From the NCBI GenBank assembly GCA_004554665.1, contig SFKY01000001.1, positions 47,951 through 111,950 of the forward strand: a stretch of DNA of 64,000 nucleotides, read 5' to 3'. The position numbers and the translations under genes were made by a program. Positions 36,619-45,079 of the stretch are shown here, piece by piece. The notes beneath the pieces were generated by a model. It saw only the letters and a program-made list of their open reading frames with translations. It was not told the DNA's origin and searched no databases. This stretch comes from Bacteroidales bacterium (GTDB lineage: Bacteria; Bacteroidota; Bacteroidia; Bacteroidales; Bacteroidaceae). How positions within the stretch are numbered: the stretch's first letter is position 1; each line of letters begins with the position of its first letter.

Positions 36619-36761
36619 TATTTTTGCACCGCAAAACCAAAACAAGCAGCTTTTTATTATCATATGGACGACTATTACGCGGAAAACGATAACATGTAAG
36701 CTGGGGGCAACCATCATGATGGCCGGTCTCCAACTTATCTAACCGATGGAGACTGACAATT
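36619..36761 (+). promoter_or_regulatory. Promoter and leader of corA with upstream mini-ORF
   Basis: A TATTTTTG -7 box (36619-36626) starts a leader of about 130 nt. In it, 36664-36699 encodes an 11-residue peptide (MDDYYAENDNM), and GTCTCCA (36726-36732) pairs with TGGAGAC (36747-36753) just before the corA start. It may sense Mg2+ or translation rate (inference). Confidence 0.4.
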
Positions 36762-37688
36762 ATGAAGACATTCTGGAATATAGAGAAAAACCTGACTGCC
36801 ATCAAGGAGTGGCAGCCCAACTGCTGGATACAAGTAACCTGTCCCACGGACGAAGACCAACAAGAGCTCGAAGAGCGTTTCAATATCCCCGACTACTTTC
36901 TTTCCGACATCAGCGATACTGACGAGCGTGCACGCTATGAGTACGACGACGGATGGATGCTCATCATCCTGCGTATCCCCTACGTCAAGGAGGTAAGGTC
37001 GCGCACCCCCTACACCACGGTGCCGCTGGGTATCATCCACAAGCGCGACGTGACCATCACGGTGTGCTACTACGAGACCAACATGATGATAGACTTCGTG
37101 TCGTTCCAGCAGAAGCGGGGCGTAGGCTTCACCGATTATGTAGACCTCACCTTCCGCCTGTTCCTCTCCAGCGCCGTATGGTACCTGAAGCGGCTCAAGC
37201 AGATCAGCACCCTCATCGAGAAGGCCAAGCACAATCTGGACCACAATGTCAACAACGAGAGCCTCATCGGCCTTTCGCGCCTGCAAGACTCGCTCACCTA
37301 CTTCATCACCTCCATCCGAGGCAACGAGACGCTGCTGCAGAAACTGAAGTTCAAGCTGCAGGTGGACGAGTTGGACGCCGACCTCATCGAGGACGTCAAC
37401 ATCGAGATGTCGCAGGCCCGCGAGACCACCTCCATCTATTCGGACATCTTGGAATCGACGATGGACACCTATTCCAGCATCATCAACAACAACATGAACA
37501 CCACCATGCGTACCCTCACATCGGTCACCATCATCCTCATGTTTTCCACGCTGGTAGCCTCTCTCTTCGGCATGAATCTCGTCAACGGCATGGAGCAGAG
37601 CAGTTACGGATTCCTCATTGCCATCGTCATCTCCATCCTCGTTTCGGGCATCACATGGTGGATTCTGCGCTTCAAACGTCTACTTTAA
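36762..37688 (+). CDS. CorA-family divalent cation transporter
   Basis: The 308-residue protein has a long cytoplasmic alpha/beta and helical domain (1-245) and two C-terminal membrane helices (about 248-270 and 285-302). The family pore motif appears as SLFGMNLVNGMEQ, so GMN is intact. Such pentamers import Mg2+ or Co2+, and some export. The loop after GMN is VNG-MEQ rather than the classic MPEL, as in the diverged Bacteroidetes CorA branch. Confidence 0.9.
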   Translation: MKTFWNIEKNLTAIKEWQPNCWIQVTCPTDEDQQELEERFNIPDYFLSDISDTDERARYEYDDGWMLIILRIPYVKEVRSRTPYTTVPLGIIHKRDVTITVCYYETNMMIDFVSFQQKRGVGFTDYVDLTFRLFLSSAVWYLKRLKQISTLIEKAKHNLDHNVNNESLIGLSRLQDSLTYFITSIRGNETLLQKLKFKLQVDELDADLIEDVNIEMSQARETTSIYSDILESTMDTYSSIINNNMNTTMRTLTSVTIILMFSTLVASLFGMNLVNGMEQSSYGFLIAIVISILVSGITWWILRFKRLL

Positions 37689-37802
37689 AAGAAAAAATTG
37701 CAGAAAAATGGATTTTCTTTAGGATTTTACAAACTTTTTCATTAAGTTTGCAATCAATAATTATGCTCAGAGAAAACCTGTAATCATAAACTAAACAGCG
37801 AA

Positions 37803-39662
37803 ATGATGGACTCTCAAGACAACATCCTGCAAGAGGAGATAAAAGATGAGAACAAAGTAGTAGACACTACCGAAGTGACAAACGAACAGCCCGAAACCGA
37901 ACCTGCGGCAGAAGTTACCGCTGAGCAGGCTCCTGTTTCCGTGAGCGAGCCTCGGAAGCTATATACCACGAAAGAAGAAGTGCTTGAGCGTGTAAAGGAA
38001 ATCGCACACAGCGAGGAAGTGCCCGCCAAAGACGAAGTAGACCAACTGAAAACCACATTCTATAAGTTGCTTTTCACTGAGCGCGACGCACAGCAGAAAG
38101 CTTACCTCGAAGCCGGAGGAGACCCTGAGACCTACCAGGTGCTGCCCGACGAGACCGAAGAGCAGTTCAAGGCCGAATGGGGCATCATCAAGGAGAAACG
38201 CGCCAAGGCGTTCCTGAAGCAGGAAGAGGAGAAACAGGAGAATCTGAAGAAAAAACTGGAAATCATCGAGCAGCTCAAGGCGATGGCCACATCGCCCGAT
38301 GAAGCCAACAAGTCATACAACGAGTTCAAGGCACTGCAGCAGGCATGGAAGGAAATCAAGGCCGTGCCCGCCGAGAAGGCCAACGAACTGTGGCGCAACT
38401 ACCAGCTCTACGTGGAGCAATATTACGACCTGCTCAACCTGAACCGCGAAGCCCGCGAGTACGACTTCAAGAAGAATCTCGAACTGAAGACAAAACTCTG
38501 CGAAGCTGCCGAGAAACTGGCCGAGGAGGCCGATGTCATCAGCGCTTTCCACCAGTTGCAGGAGCTCCACCAGCAGTATCGCGAGATAGGCCCCGTGGCC
38601 AAGGAACTGCGTGAGCAGGTTTGGGCAAGATTCAAGGCTGCCTCAACGGTCATCAACAAGAAGCACCAGCAGCACTTCGAGGGGCTCCGCGCCAAGGAAG
38701 AGGAGAACCTGGCACGCAAGACTGCCCTCTGCGAGAAGGTGGAAGCCATCGCCCAAGAGGAGAACAAGGGTGCCAGCGACTGGGAGAAGCACACCAAGCA
38801 GATCATCGAGATACAAAACGAGTGGAAGACCATCGGTTTCGCTCCCCAGAAGATGAATGTGAAGATTTTCGAGCGATTCCGCGCCACCTGCGACGACTTC
38901 TTCGGCCGCAAGGCAGAATTTTTCAAAGCGCTGAAGAGCCGCTTCGCCGAGAACACCAAGCGCAAGCGCGAGCTGGTGGAAAAAGCCAAGGCGCTCGCTG
39001 AGTCTACGGAGTGGAAATCGACATCAGACAAGCTCATCAACATGCAGAAAGAGTGGAAGACCATCGGCATGGTGCCCAAGAAAGTGGGCGACCAGCTGTG
39101 GAACGAGTTCATCACCGCCTGCAACCACTTCTTCGAGGCACGCAATGCGGCCAACGCCGGCACACGCAGCAGCGAGCACCAGAACCTGAGCCAGAAACGC
39201 GACATCATCGCACAGCTCCGGGCACTGCTCGACAATGCCGCCGACAACGTACAGGAGACCGTGCAGCAGCTCATGAACCAGTACAACCAGATAGGACATG
39301 TGCCCTTTAAGGAGAAGGATAAGCTCTACAAGGAATACCACGACGTGCTCGACGCCATCTACAAGCAGCTCAACATCTCGGTGAGCCGCCAGCGTCTCGA
39401 CAACTTCAAGCACAGCATCAAGAACATGGCCAAGCAGGGCGAGGAACTGCTCGACAACGAGCGGAGCAGACTCATGCGACGCTATGAGCAGCTCAAGTCG
39501 GAGATTACCACCTACGAGAACAACCTCGGCTTCCTCAACGTGAGCAGCAAGAAGGGCAACAGCCTCATCGACGAGATGAACAAGAAGGTGGACAAGCTCA
39601 AGGACGATCTGGAGCTGGTGCGCCAGAAGATCAAGGCCATCGATGCCGAAAACAACAACTAA
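37803..39662 (+). CDS. DUF349 repeat protein
   Basis: The 619-residue soluble protein starts with an acidic low-complexity stretch (about 1-55, EQPETEPAAEVTAEQAP) and then contains about five tandem DUF349 helical repeats (roughly 125-190, 195-270, 275-350, 350-420, 425-500), visible as W-K-I and WKTIGFAPQKMN, WKTIGMVPKKVGDQLWNEF. A C-terminal coiled coil (about 535-615) follows. Function is unknown in Bacteroidetes. A TAAGTTTG -7 box lies at 37743-37750 and a clear terminator follows. Confidence 0.9.
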   Translation: MMDSQDNILQEEIKDENKVVDTTEVTNEQPETEPAAEVTAEQAPVSVSEPRKLYTTKEEVLERVKEIAHSEEVPAKDEVDQLKTTFYKLLFTERDAQQKAYLEAGGDPETYQVLPDETEEQFKAEWGIIKEKRAKAFLKQEEEKQENLKKKLEIIEQLKAMATSPDEANKSYNEFKALQQAWKEIKAVPAEKANELWRNYQLYVEQYYDLLNLNREAREYDFKKNLELKTKLCEAAEKLAEEADVISAFHQLQELHQQYREIGPVAKELREQVWARFKAASTVINKKHQQHFEGLRAKEEENLARKTALCEKVEAIAQEENKGASDWEKHTKQIIEIQNEWKTIGFAPQKMNVKIFERFRATCDDFFGRKAEFFKALKSRFAENTKRKRELVEKAKALAESTEWKSTSDKLINMQKEWKTIGMVPKKVGDQLWNEFITACNHFFEARNAANAGTRSSEHQNLSQKRDIIAQLRALLDNAADNVQETVQQLMNQYNQIGHVPFKEKDKLYKEYHDVLDAIYKQLNISVSRQRLDNFKHSIKNMAKQGEELLDNERSRLMRRYEQLKSEITTYENNLGFLNVSSKKGNSLIDEMNKKVDKLKDDLELVRQKIKAIDAENNN

Positions 39663-39686
39663 GCATCCACAACATCCCCCCATCAT

Positions 39687-39727
39687 AAAAAAATCCTCCG
39701 GAGGCTGTGCCTTCGGAGGATTTTTTT
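39687..39727 (+). terminator. Rho-independent terminator after the DUF349 gene
   Basis: ATCCTCCGGAGGC pairs with GCCTTCGGAGGAT (39693-39721) and runs of A before and seven T after make it bidirectional; it also suits the end of the minus-strand DUF805 gene. Confidence 0.85.
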
Positions 39728-39750
39728 ATGTCTCTGCCTATCGAGCTGTA

Positions 39751-40314
39751 TCACAGCTGCACATCTGCTGCCGCCGTGGCTACAGGTTCAGCCTCCTCCA
39801 CATACTTGGGCGATGCCCCATACTTGTTCGCTCCCTGTTCGCTGTCCTGGCACAAGAAGTAAAGCATCACCAGACCATAGATGAGTGACAGCGCAAACCA
39901 AGAGAAGAAAGCTATCAGCAGACCGGACACACAGGGGAGATCATCACCCTTATAGTCCATCACGGGAACAAAACCTGAACATATCATCACGATGCTCAGC
40001 ACCACCAGCCCCAGCAGATAGGCCAGCATGTATCCGCCCATCCACCATCCACTGCGCCCCGTGTCGTGCAGACGACGAAACGAGAGGGCCAGCCCCATGA
40101 TATTCAGCACGATGGAGCACAAACCAGCGACCACCGTCACTGCCACGGCATCCAGCAACATCTGCAGCAACGAGAGTCCTGCCGATACCAGAAAGAGGGC
40201 AAGAGAAGCCCACCAGTATTCGGAACGGCGGCTACGGCCACGAAAATCAAACAATCTGCCGGAAGCCTGCCTGCAAGCCTCCGCAAAACCCAATGTCGGA
40301 ATCATCCTTATCAT
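39751..40314 (-). CDS. DUF805 membrane protein
   Basis: The 187-residue protein has four membrane helices and DUF805 landmarks: FDFRGRSRRSEYWWASLALF near the N-terminus and LSFRRLHDTGRSGWWMG in the middle. The C-terminal CQDSEQGANKYGASPKYVE tail is also usual (GENKYGPNP type). These inner-membrane proteins have no settled function. Confidence 0.9.
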   Translation of the reverse strand: MIRMIPTLGFAEACRQASGRLFDFRGRSRRSEYWWASLALFLVSAGLSLLQMLLDAVAVTVVAGLCSIVLNIMGLALSFRRLHDTGRSGWWMGGYMLAYLLGLVVLSIVMICSGFVPVMDYKGDDLPCVSGLLIAFFSWFALSLIYGLVMLYFLCQDSEQGANKYGASPKYVEEAEPVATAAADVQL

Positions 40315-40535
40315 TTTCTTTTCCTTTTAATGTGTTTTTTGCTTTCTGCGCGTTCCCCACCCTCGCCGCAGGCGATAGCGCCACGGCATAGGGAGGCAAC
40401 GCCTCGATGCGACCACAAAGGTATGAAAACGATTCCAATCAGGCAAGCATCTGCCGATAAACTTCGGATAGAAAAAGTTTATTTCCCCCCCCCTACCAAT
40501 CATGCCCTCATCTTCACCGCCCTATCGTTTGTCTC

Positions 40536-40605
40536 CCGTAAATGCCATGATTAGCGTCGTAAAGGTGGCGTTTAGACCTCGTAAACGCCACCTTTACGTT
40601 TTTTT
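40536..40605 (+). repeat. REP-like palindrome, copy 5, with terminator character
   Basis: A perfect 17-bp stem (40558-40574 with 40582-40598; loop GACCTCG) ends in seven T residues, so on the plus strand this copy is a textbook intrinsic terminator. A CGTAAATGCCATGATTAGCG half unit precedes it. No plus-strand gene ends nearby. Confidence 0.8.
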
Positions 40606-40655
40606 CTGCCAATAATGGTTGGAGGTGTGCCCTGTGGTGCCTTGTCCCTGTGGTG

Positions 40656-40740
40656 CCCTCACCCTATCCCTCGCCCTCCGTCGCCAATCACAGATTGGCT
40701 CCCCTCATGGAGGCCGGAGACACTCTGCGATTGGCGACGG
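40656..40740. repeat. CCCTCACCCTATCCCT-family palindromic repeat, copy 1
   Basis: CCGTCGCCAATC (40678-40689) pairs with GATTGGCGACGG (40729-40740). The block from CCCTCACCCTATCCCTC to GGAGGCCGGAGACACT is about 85% identical by eye to the complement of 62436-62508. Confidence 0.7.
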
Positions 40741-40899
40741 GGGACATGGGATAGTACACAACTCTCATAGCCAAAGAATAACCACAAGGAAAGGATTTTA
40801 GATGCTATTTTTCCATCCTATAAACATCTGTTTCTGATTATTTTTGCTACCTTTGCAAAGTCAATCTCTCACGCTGATGCCAAGAGCAGAGCAAGGAAG

Positions 40900-41180
40900 A
40901 GAAAGACACATATATGATAAGGCGTTTACAATCGCTTTGTTTTTGACGTTTCGAAACTTCGCACATTTCAATCACTGTCAAAGACAATGCCAAAGTAGAT
41001 GCCCATGAGTGTATGTACATCGAGCCCAAGGTGTGCCCTATAACTATGGGGCATGCCGTGGGTATGATATACATGTATGCGTGGGCTCCGGCGTTGATCG
41101 TTTACAGTGATGGGCAGTGCGAAGGCCTCGAAACGTAAAACGAGCTATTGTCGGCAGTCCACGCTTTTACATTTATGTTT
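40900..41180 (+). ncRNA. Candidate structured RNA, copy 2
   Basis: It aligns with the element at 31550-31810: TTTCGAAACTTCG, then TAGATGCCCATG (31637 counterpart), then ATACATGTATGCGTGGGCTC. Stems are kept with other bases: 41031-41038 with 41049-41056 (GTGTGCCC/GGGCATGC), GGGCT/GGCCT around 41083-41127, and GTAAAA (41135-41140) with TTTTAC (41165-41170), followed by ATTTATGTTTT. A TACCTTTG -7 box lies at 40848-40855. The remaining DNA of 40315-41241 shows only repeats. Confidence 0.55.
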
Positions 41181-41241
41181 TCTCGCCCGTTATGAATACC
41201 ATCTTGTTGGGGACTGCTGCAAGAGACAATAGTTATCAGAC

Positions 41242-42417
41242 ATGCAATCAAGTACAACAAAACAGATGGTCAACACTACATTAACGAATCCCAAGCCAAT
41301 CTCCCAACCCCACCACACCCAACGTGAATCTAACATAGAACTACTAAGAATCATTGCCATGCTGCTGGTGATGGTAGTGCATGCTTGCTTCAAATCTATC
41401 AGTGCACCTACCCAGCAAGAGATAGCAGCGGCTCCCATCGACTCTTTCTTGCGCTTCTTCGGCGAGTCAGCTTCCATCATCTGTGTCAACGTCTTTGTCA
41501 TCATCTCTGGATGGTTTGGCATCAAAGCCAAGTTTTCCCGTATCTCCGAGTTTATATTCCAGGTATGGTTTTTCGGGACATTCATGTACTTGTCGTTACT
41601 ACTATTGGGACTAACCGAATCCGAAGGCGTGAAAGGATGGATAAAAATGTTTATCTTCTCTGACCATTGGTTTGTCAAGTCTTATATCATACTCTATCTA
41701 TTCTCTCCTGTTCTGAATGCTTTCATCCTCCACTCATCTCAGAGGCAACTGGCATGGTTTATTATAGGATATTACTGCATACAGACCCTATACGGATTCT
41801 ATTTCGAACAGGGATGGTTTGCCAACGGCTACTCTCCCCTATCATTTATCGGATTATACATGCTTGCCCGCTACATTCGCCTTTATCCCCTTTATCTCAC
41901 GCAGTTTGACAAGTGGAAAGACTTTCTCGTCTATCTATGTCTCACCATAGCCATCTCTCTCATAGCATTTTATTTGACCAGGCATGATCACTCTTACTGG
42001 CTCATGTATGCTTATTCTTCTCCATTAGTCATTCTCAGTGCTGTGTACTTTTTCTTGTTTTTCTCTAAATTATCATTCTGTAACAGCTTTATCAATTGGG
42101 TAGCCGTGTCTTGTTTTGCAGCCTATTTGGTACACATGGATAGCCATTTCTTCCACCCTTATTACACGGATATCATCAAGCATTGGTTTCTAACCGTAGA
42201 CCGATACACGTTTGTCGGAAATGTTGCATTGCTGATTGGCAGCATCTATACATGCGCCATACTTATTGACAAAGTCAGGATTGTAATATGGAAATGCCTG
42301 CTCCCTGGCCTTCGCCACATAGCAAACAAGTTTTCATGGAACGGGAATGTCTCCGGCAACAACCTGACGAAGACAGGATGCAAATCTCCCGACAGTGCTA
42401 CACCGTCGGGAGAGTAG
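41242..42417 (+). CDS. Acyltransferase family-3 membrane protein
   Basis: The 391-residue protein has the acyltransferase-3 opening (NIELLRIIAMLLVMVVHACF, catalytic His in VVHA) and about ten membrane helices, e.g. ICVNVFVIISGWFG and WFVKSYIILYLFSPVLNAF. Such enzymes O-acetylate polysaccharides or lipids. Codon use is visibly AT-richer than in the neighbours, which suggests recent acquisition. The C-terminal tail (GNVSGNNLTKTGCKSPDSA) is non-membrane and its last codons lie in a hairpin (42386-42393 with 42405-42412), so the original 3' end may have been replaced. A start at the second ATG (MVNTTL) is possible. Confidence 0.85.
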   Translation: MQSSTTKQMVNTTLTNPKPISQPHHTQRESNIELLRIIAMLLVMVVHACFKSISAPTQQEIAAAPIDSFLRFFGESASIICVNVFVIISGWFGIKAKFSRISEFIFQVWFFGTFMYLSLLLLGLTESEGVKGWIKMFIFSDHWFVKSYIILYLFSPVLNAFILHSSQRQLAWFIIGYYCIQTLYGFYFEQGWFANGYSPLSFIGLYMLARYIRLYPLYLTQFDKWKDFLVYLCLTIAISLIAFYLTRHDHSYWLMYAYSSPLVILSAVYFFLFFSKLSFCNSFINWVAVSCFAAYLVHMDSHFFHPYYTDIIKHWFLTVDRYTFVGNVALLIGSIYTCAILIDKVRIVIWKCLLPGLRHIANKFSWNGNVSGNNLTKTGCKSPDSATPSGE

Positions 42418-42427
42418 AGGTAAGGCA

Positions 42428-42838
42428 TCAGACTATGGTGATAAAGGCCGGCTCACCCGCCTTGCGGGCATCGAGCAGCTGCATGAGCCGGTGCAGGCAG
42501 ATGCGCGAGTTGAGCACTTGTCCCCGCTTCAGATTCTGTCCCACCAGGATGCAGCCCTCGGTATCGGCCGCCGTGTTGCCCGCATGGATGCGTATGCCCG
42601 TGAATCCCGGTACGCCCACCAGCAGCGGGAGCCATGCATCGAAACGTGGGCTGTGGGTAACCACCACGGGATAACGCCCCTCGGGGATGGCGGTACGGCC
42701 CTTGAGCTTGCGTGCGCCCTGTGCCAGATTGCGCCACGTGGGCTCGAGCGTGTCACAGAGATAAGTGCCGTCTACATAGAGTTGGCCAATGGTATAGTCC
42801 TTGCGCTTGGCGATGCGCTTCAGTTCGATTTGAATCAT
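42428..42838 (-). CDS. DUF5675 family protein
   Basis: The 136-residue protein begins MIQIELKRIAKRKDYTIGQLYVDG and contains CDTLEP, AIPEGRYPVVVTHSPRF, IRIHAGNTAADTEGCILVG and NSR, the DUF5675 pattern. The conserved His, Thr and Cys in RIHAGNTAADTEGC resemble an L,D-transpeptidase-like active site and members are frequent near phage genes, but function is unproven. It converges on the acyltransferase gene with 10 bp between stops. Confidence 0.85.
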   Translation of the reverse strand: MIQIELKRIAKRKDYTIGQLYVDGTYLCDTLEPTWRNLAQGARKLKGRTAIPEGRYPVVVTHSPRFDAWLPLLVGVPGFTGIRIHAGNTAADTEGCILVGQNLKRGQVLNSRICLHRLMQLLDARKAGEPAFITIV

Positions 42839-43028
42839 ACTTTCTGTTTTTTTAAAGGGTTGTTACTTGTGTCCTATCAGTTCTCTTGCATAACCGGTTA
42901 CGGGTGCAAAGGTACACAATGCCCTCGCTGACATGAAACATATCAGCCGGATGATATAAATCAGAAAGATGACAGATTGATAATCAGCGGTTTGGCGATG
43001 GAGTAGTCATAGATTCCAGCCAAACCAG

Positions 43029-44303
43029 TCAGCTGTCAGTGCCGCGCACCAGCGCATCGACAAAGGTCTTTACTGTGGCCTCGTCGGCCAATCCCTTGTT
43101 CACAGACGGACGCATGTCCTTGCCGCCCACGGCCAATCTGCGCCCGTATTCGGCCTGCGACACCTCTGCCGTGTACACGCCAAGGTCTATCAGCCGGCCC
43201 ACCACATTGCAGACAAAACGGGCATTGAAGCGGGTGCCCTTGGCCCCGTTGAGCTTGGCCAAGCGACTATCGTAGGCATCGGTGATACGCTGCCACAGCA
43301 GTTGGGTGCGCCCCCGCCATGCCGCCGACGCGCAACTCTCTATTCGCGCCACATACTCCGCCACTTCGCGCTGGCGCCGCTGCCTGTCGCCATCGGCGGC
43401 CAACCGGCCGCACAGACACTCGAGCAGCAGCACGCCCGAGAGAAAACGGCGGAGCACACGGGCAGGAATCTGGCGGTAGTAGAGCATGGAGACAAAATCG
43501 GTGGGCGACACCTCGTACTCGGCATAGAGGCCATAGGGGAAACTGCGCAGCGCCTGTTCTACCTCGGTGGGGTCGGTGCAGGCATAGCGGCGGGCCATGT
43601 CGGCAAACACCCGCCGACGGGGCAACTGTACGCGGATGTAGCGGGCCACAGCCTCGGTGGTCTCGTCGCTTCCCATACCGGTAATGAGCACCTCGACGCG
43701 CTTGGCCCACGCCCGCACGGCGCTGTGCGGACTGGCGGCCAGGAGATCGGCTATCTGGCGACGGCACTGTGTGGCCTCCCTGCTCACATCGTAGGGGCAG
43801 AGCCGGCAATAGGCTTCGAGATTGGTGCGCAGGGTATCGTCGAGGTCGCGGTGGGTGGTGAGCAGGTGCACGATATCGCGCTGGAGCATCATGAGTCGCA
43901 GTTCGGTATCGTCGAAACGCATCACGGGGAGCAGGCTATGCGCTTTGTCCCAAGTCTCAAAAGCAGCGTCGGCCTCTATCGGGGTGACAGCCACCACCTC
44001 CTCCACCTCGATGGTGGCCGTACAGCGGCGGTTGGGCACATCCACATCGGTCACCTGGCCATACAGCAGCCCCACGGTGCCACAGGCCAGATAGGCAGAG
44101 GTGACATGGCACTGGTCGTTGGCCACATAGCCCACCACTTCGGAGTCTATACACACCACGGTGGCACACCGGTTGCGGTCGTTGGCCTCGTCGCGCATGA
44201 GCACAACACGCTTGCCCCGCGCCTCAGCGAGGTGCCGGTCGAGCCCATCGCCCTGCCAGGCGTGATGTCTGAATCCTACGAGTGTACATTCGATGCGTAT
44301 CAT
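43029..44303 (-). CDS. Hypothetical protein with possible HIRAN-like N-terminus
   Basis: The 424-residue protein starts MIRIECTLVGFRHH. Residues about 1-75 (GKRVVLMRDEANDRNRCATVV and EVVGYVANDQ) recall HIRAN domains, which bind 3' DNA ends or stalled forks in helicases; the match is only by pattern. Residues 100-410 are helical with several Cys/Arg-rich segments and no recognised motif. It is more GC-rich than its neighbours. I start at 44303; an ATG 24 bp upstream would add MAFLFSDT. No helicase or nuclease domain is attached. Confidence 0.6.
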   Translation of the reverse strand: MIRIECTLVGFRHHAWQGDGLDRHLAEARGKRVVLMRDEANDRNRCATVVCIDSEVVGYVANDQCHVTSAYLACGTVGLLYGQVTDVDVPNRRCTATIEVEEVVAVTPIEADAAFETWDKAHSLLPVMRFDDTELRLMMLQRDIVHLLTTHRDLDDTLRTNLEAYCRLCPYDVSREATQCRRQIADLLAASPHSAVRAWAKRVEVLITGMGSDETTEAVARYIRVQLPRRRVFADMARRYACTDPTEVEQALRSFPYGLYAEYEVSPTDFVSMLYYRQIPARVLRRFLSGVLLLECLCGRLAADGDRQRRQREVAEYVARIESCASAAWRGRTQLLWQRITDAYDSRLAKLNGAKGTRFNARFVCNVVGRLIDLGVYTAEVSQAEYGRRLAVGGKDMRPSVNKGLADEATVKTFVDALVRGTDS

Positions 44304-44356
44304 AGTGTCGGAAAATAAGAAAGCCACACAACTCCTCGCTGCATGGCTTTCTTCTG

Positions 44357-44427
44357 TTGGGATACCCGGACTCGAACCAGGAAAAACAGGACCAGAATCT
44401 GTTGTGTTACCATTACACCATATCCCA
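44357..44427 (-). tRNA. tRNA-Gln (anticodon CUG)
   Basis: On the minus strand, TGGGATA pairs with TATCCCA (acceptor), GTGT with ACAC (D arm), ACAGA with CCTGT (anticodon arm, loop TTCTGGT, anticodon CTG), and CCTGG with CCGGG around TTCGAGT (T arm). The 71-nt gene lacks an encoded CCA. The closing pair 31-39 is A-C, an unusual but tolerable mismatch. A promoter lies at 44464-44495. Confidence 0.9.
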
Positions 44428-44463
44428 GTGTGCTTAGCAATAGTTATTGCTGTTTTGCGATTG

Positions 44464-44495
44464 CAAAGGTACTGCTTTTTTCTTACTTACCAAAA
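44464..44495 (-). promoter_or_regulatory. Promoter of tRNA-Gln
   Basis: The minus strand reads TTTG, then about 19-20 bp, then TACCTTTG (complement 44464-44471), about 37 bp before the tRNA 5' end. Confidence 0.6.
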
Positions 44496-44542
44496 AAAAT
44501 CGCGACTTTTTTCATAAAAAAAAACAATTTCATGTATTTCTC

Positions 44543-44574
44543 TTGGCATTTTCGGAGAATTAGGCGTACCTTTG
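44543..44574 (+). promoter_or_regulatory. Promoter of rsfS-ftsH-cdsA
   Basis: TTGG (44543-44546) and TACCTTTG (44567-44574) are 20 bp apart, about 95 bp before rsfS. Confidence 0.65.
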
Positions 44575-44669
44575 CACTGTATTTCATGCCCTTCGCATGC
44601 CACATGCAGGCGGCCATATATATAATTAAGGTATAAAAGCAACGATATTAACAGTACAAACAGATAGTA

Positions 44670-45029
44670 ATGACTACAGCACAACAATTGGTGGAGAGTA
44701 TCACCAAAGGAATTCAGGAAAAAAAGGGTAAGGGTATCGTCATCGCCGATCTGAGGGCGATAGACGGTGCCATCGCGCAATATTTCATCATCTGCCAAGG
44801 CAGTTCGCCCACACAAGTGGAGGCGATAGCCGAGGAAGTGGGCGACACGGTGCGGACCGAACTGGGCGAGAAGCCCGTGGGAGCGGTAGGACTGGGCACC
44901 AACCAGTGGGTGGCCATCGACTTTGTGGATGTGATGGTACACATCTTCCTGCCCGAGGTACGCGAGTTTTATGACCTGGAGCACCTCTGGGAGGATGCGC
45001 CGCTGACGCAGTTGCCCGATCTGGACTGA
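44670..45029 (+). CDS. rsfS: Ribosome silencing factor RsfS
   Basis: RsfS binds L14 and blocks subunit joining in slow growth. The 119-residue protein shows GIVIADLRAIDGAIAQYFIICQGSS and WVAIDFVDVMVHIFLPEVREFYDLEHLW, the family hallmarks. It is first in a run with ftsH and cdsA. Confidence 0.95.
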   Translation: MTTAQQLVESITKGIQEKKGKGIVIADLRAIDGAIAQYFIICQGSSPTQVEAIAEEVGDTVRTELGEKPVGAVGLGTNQWVAIDFVDVMVHIFLPEVREFYDLEHLWEDAPLTQLPDLD

Positions 45030-45079
45030 GCACCGGCAACAGCGAATGACAATAACAGACCATAAGAGTTTCAAACGAC

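Noticed and set aside
39751..40330. Plus-strand frames opposite the DUF805 gene
   Set aside because: The minus-strand DUF805 signature is clear, and the plus frames are Arg/His/Pro-rich shadows.
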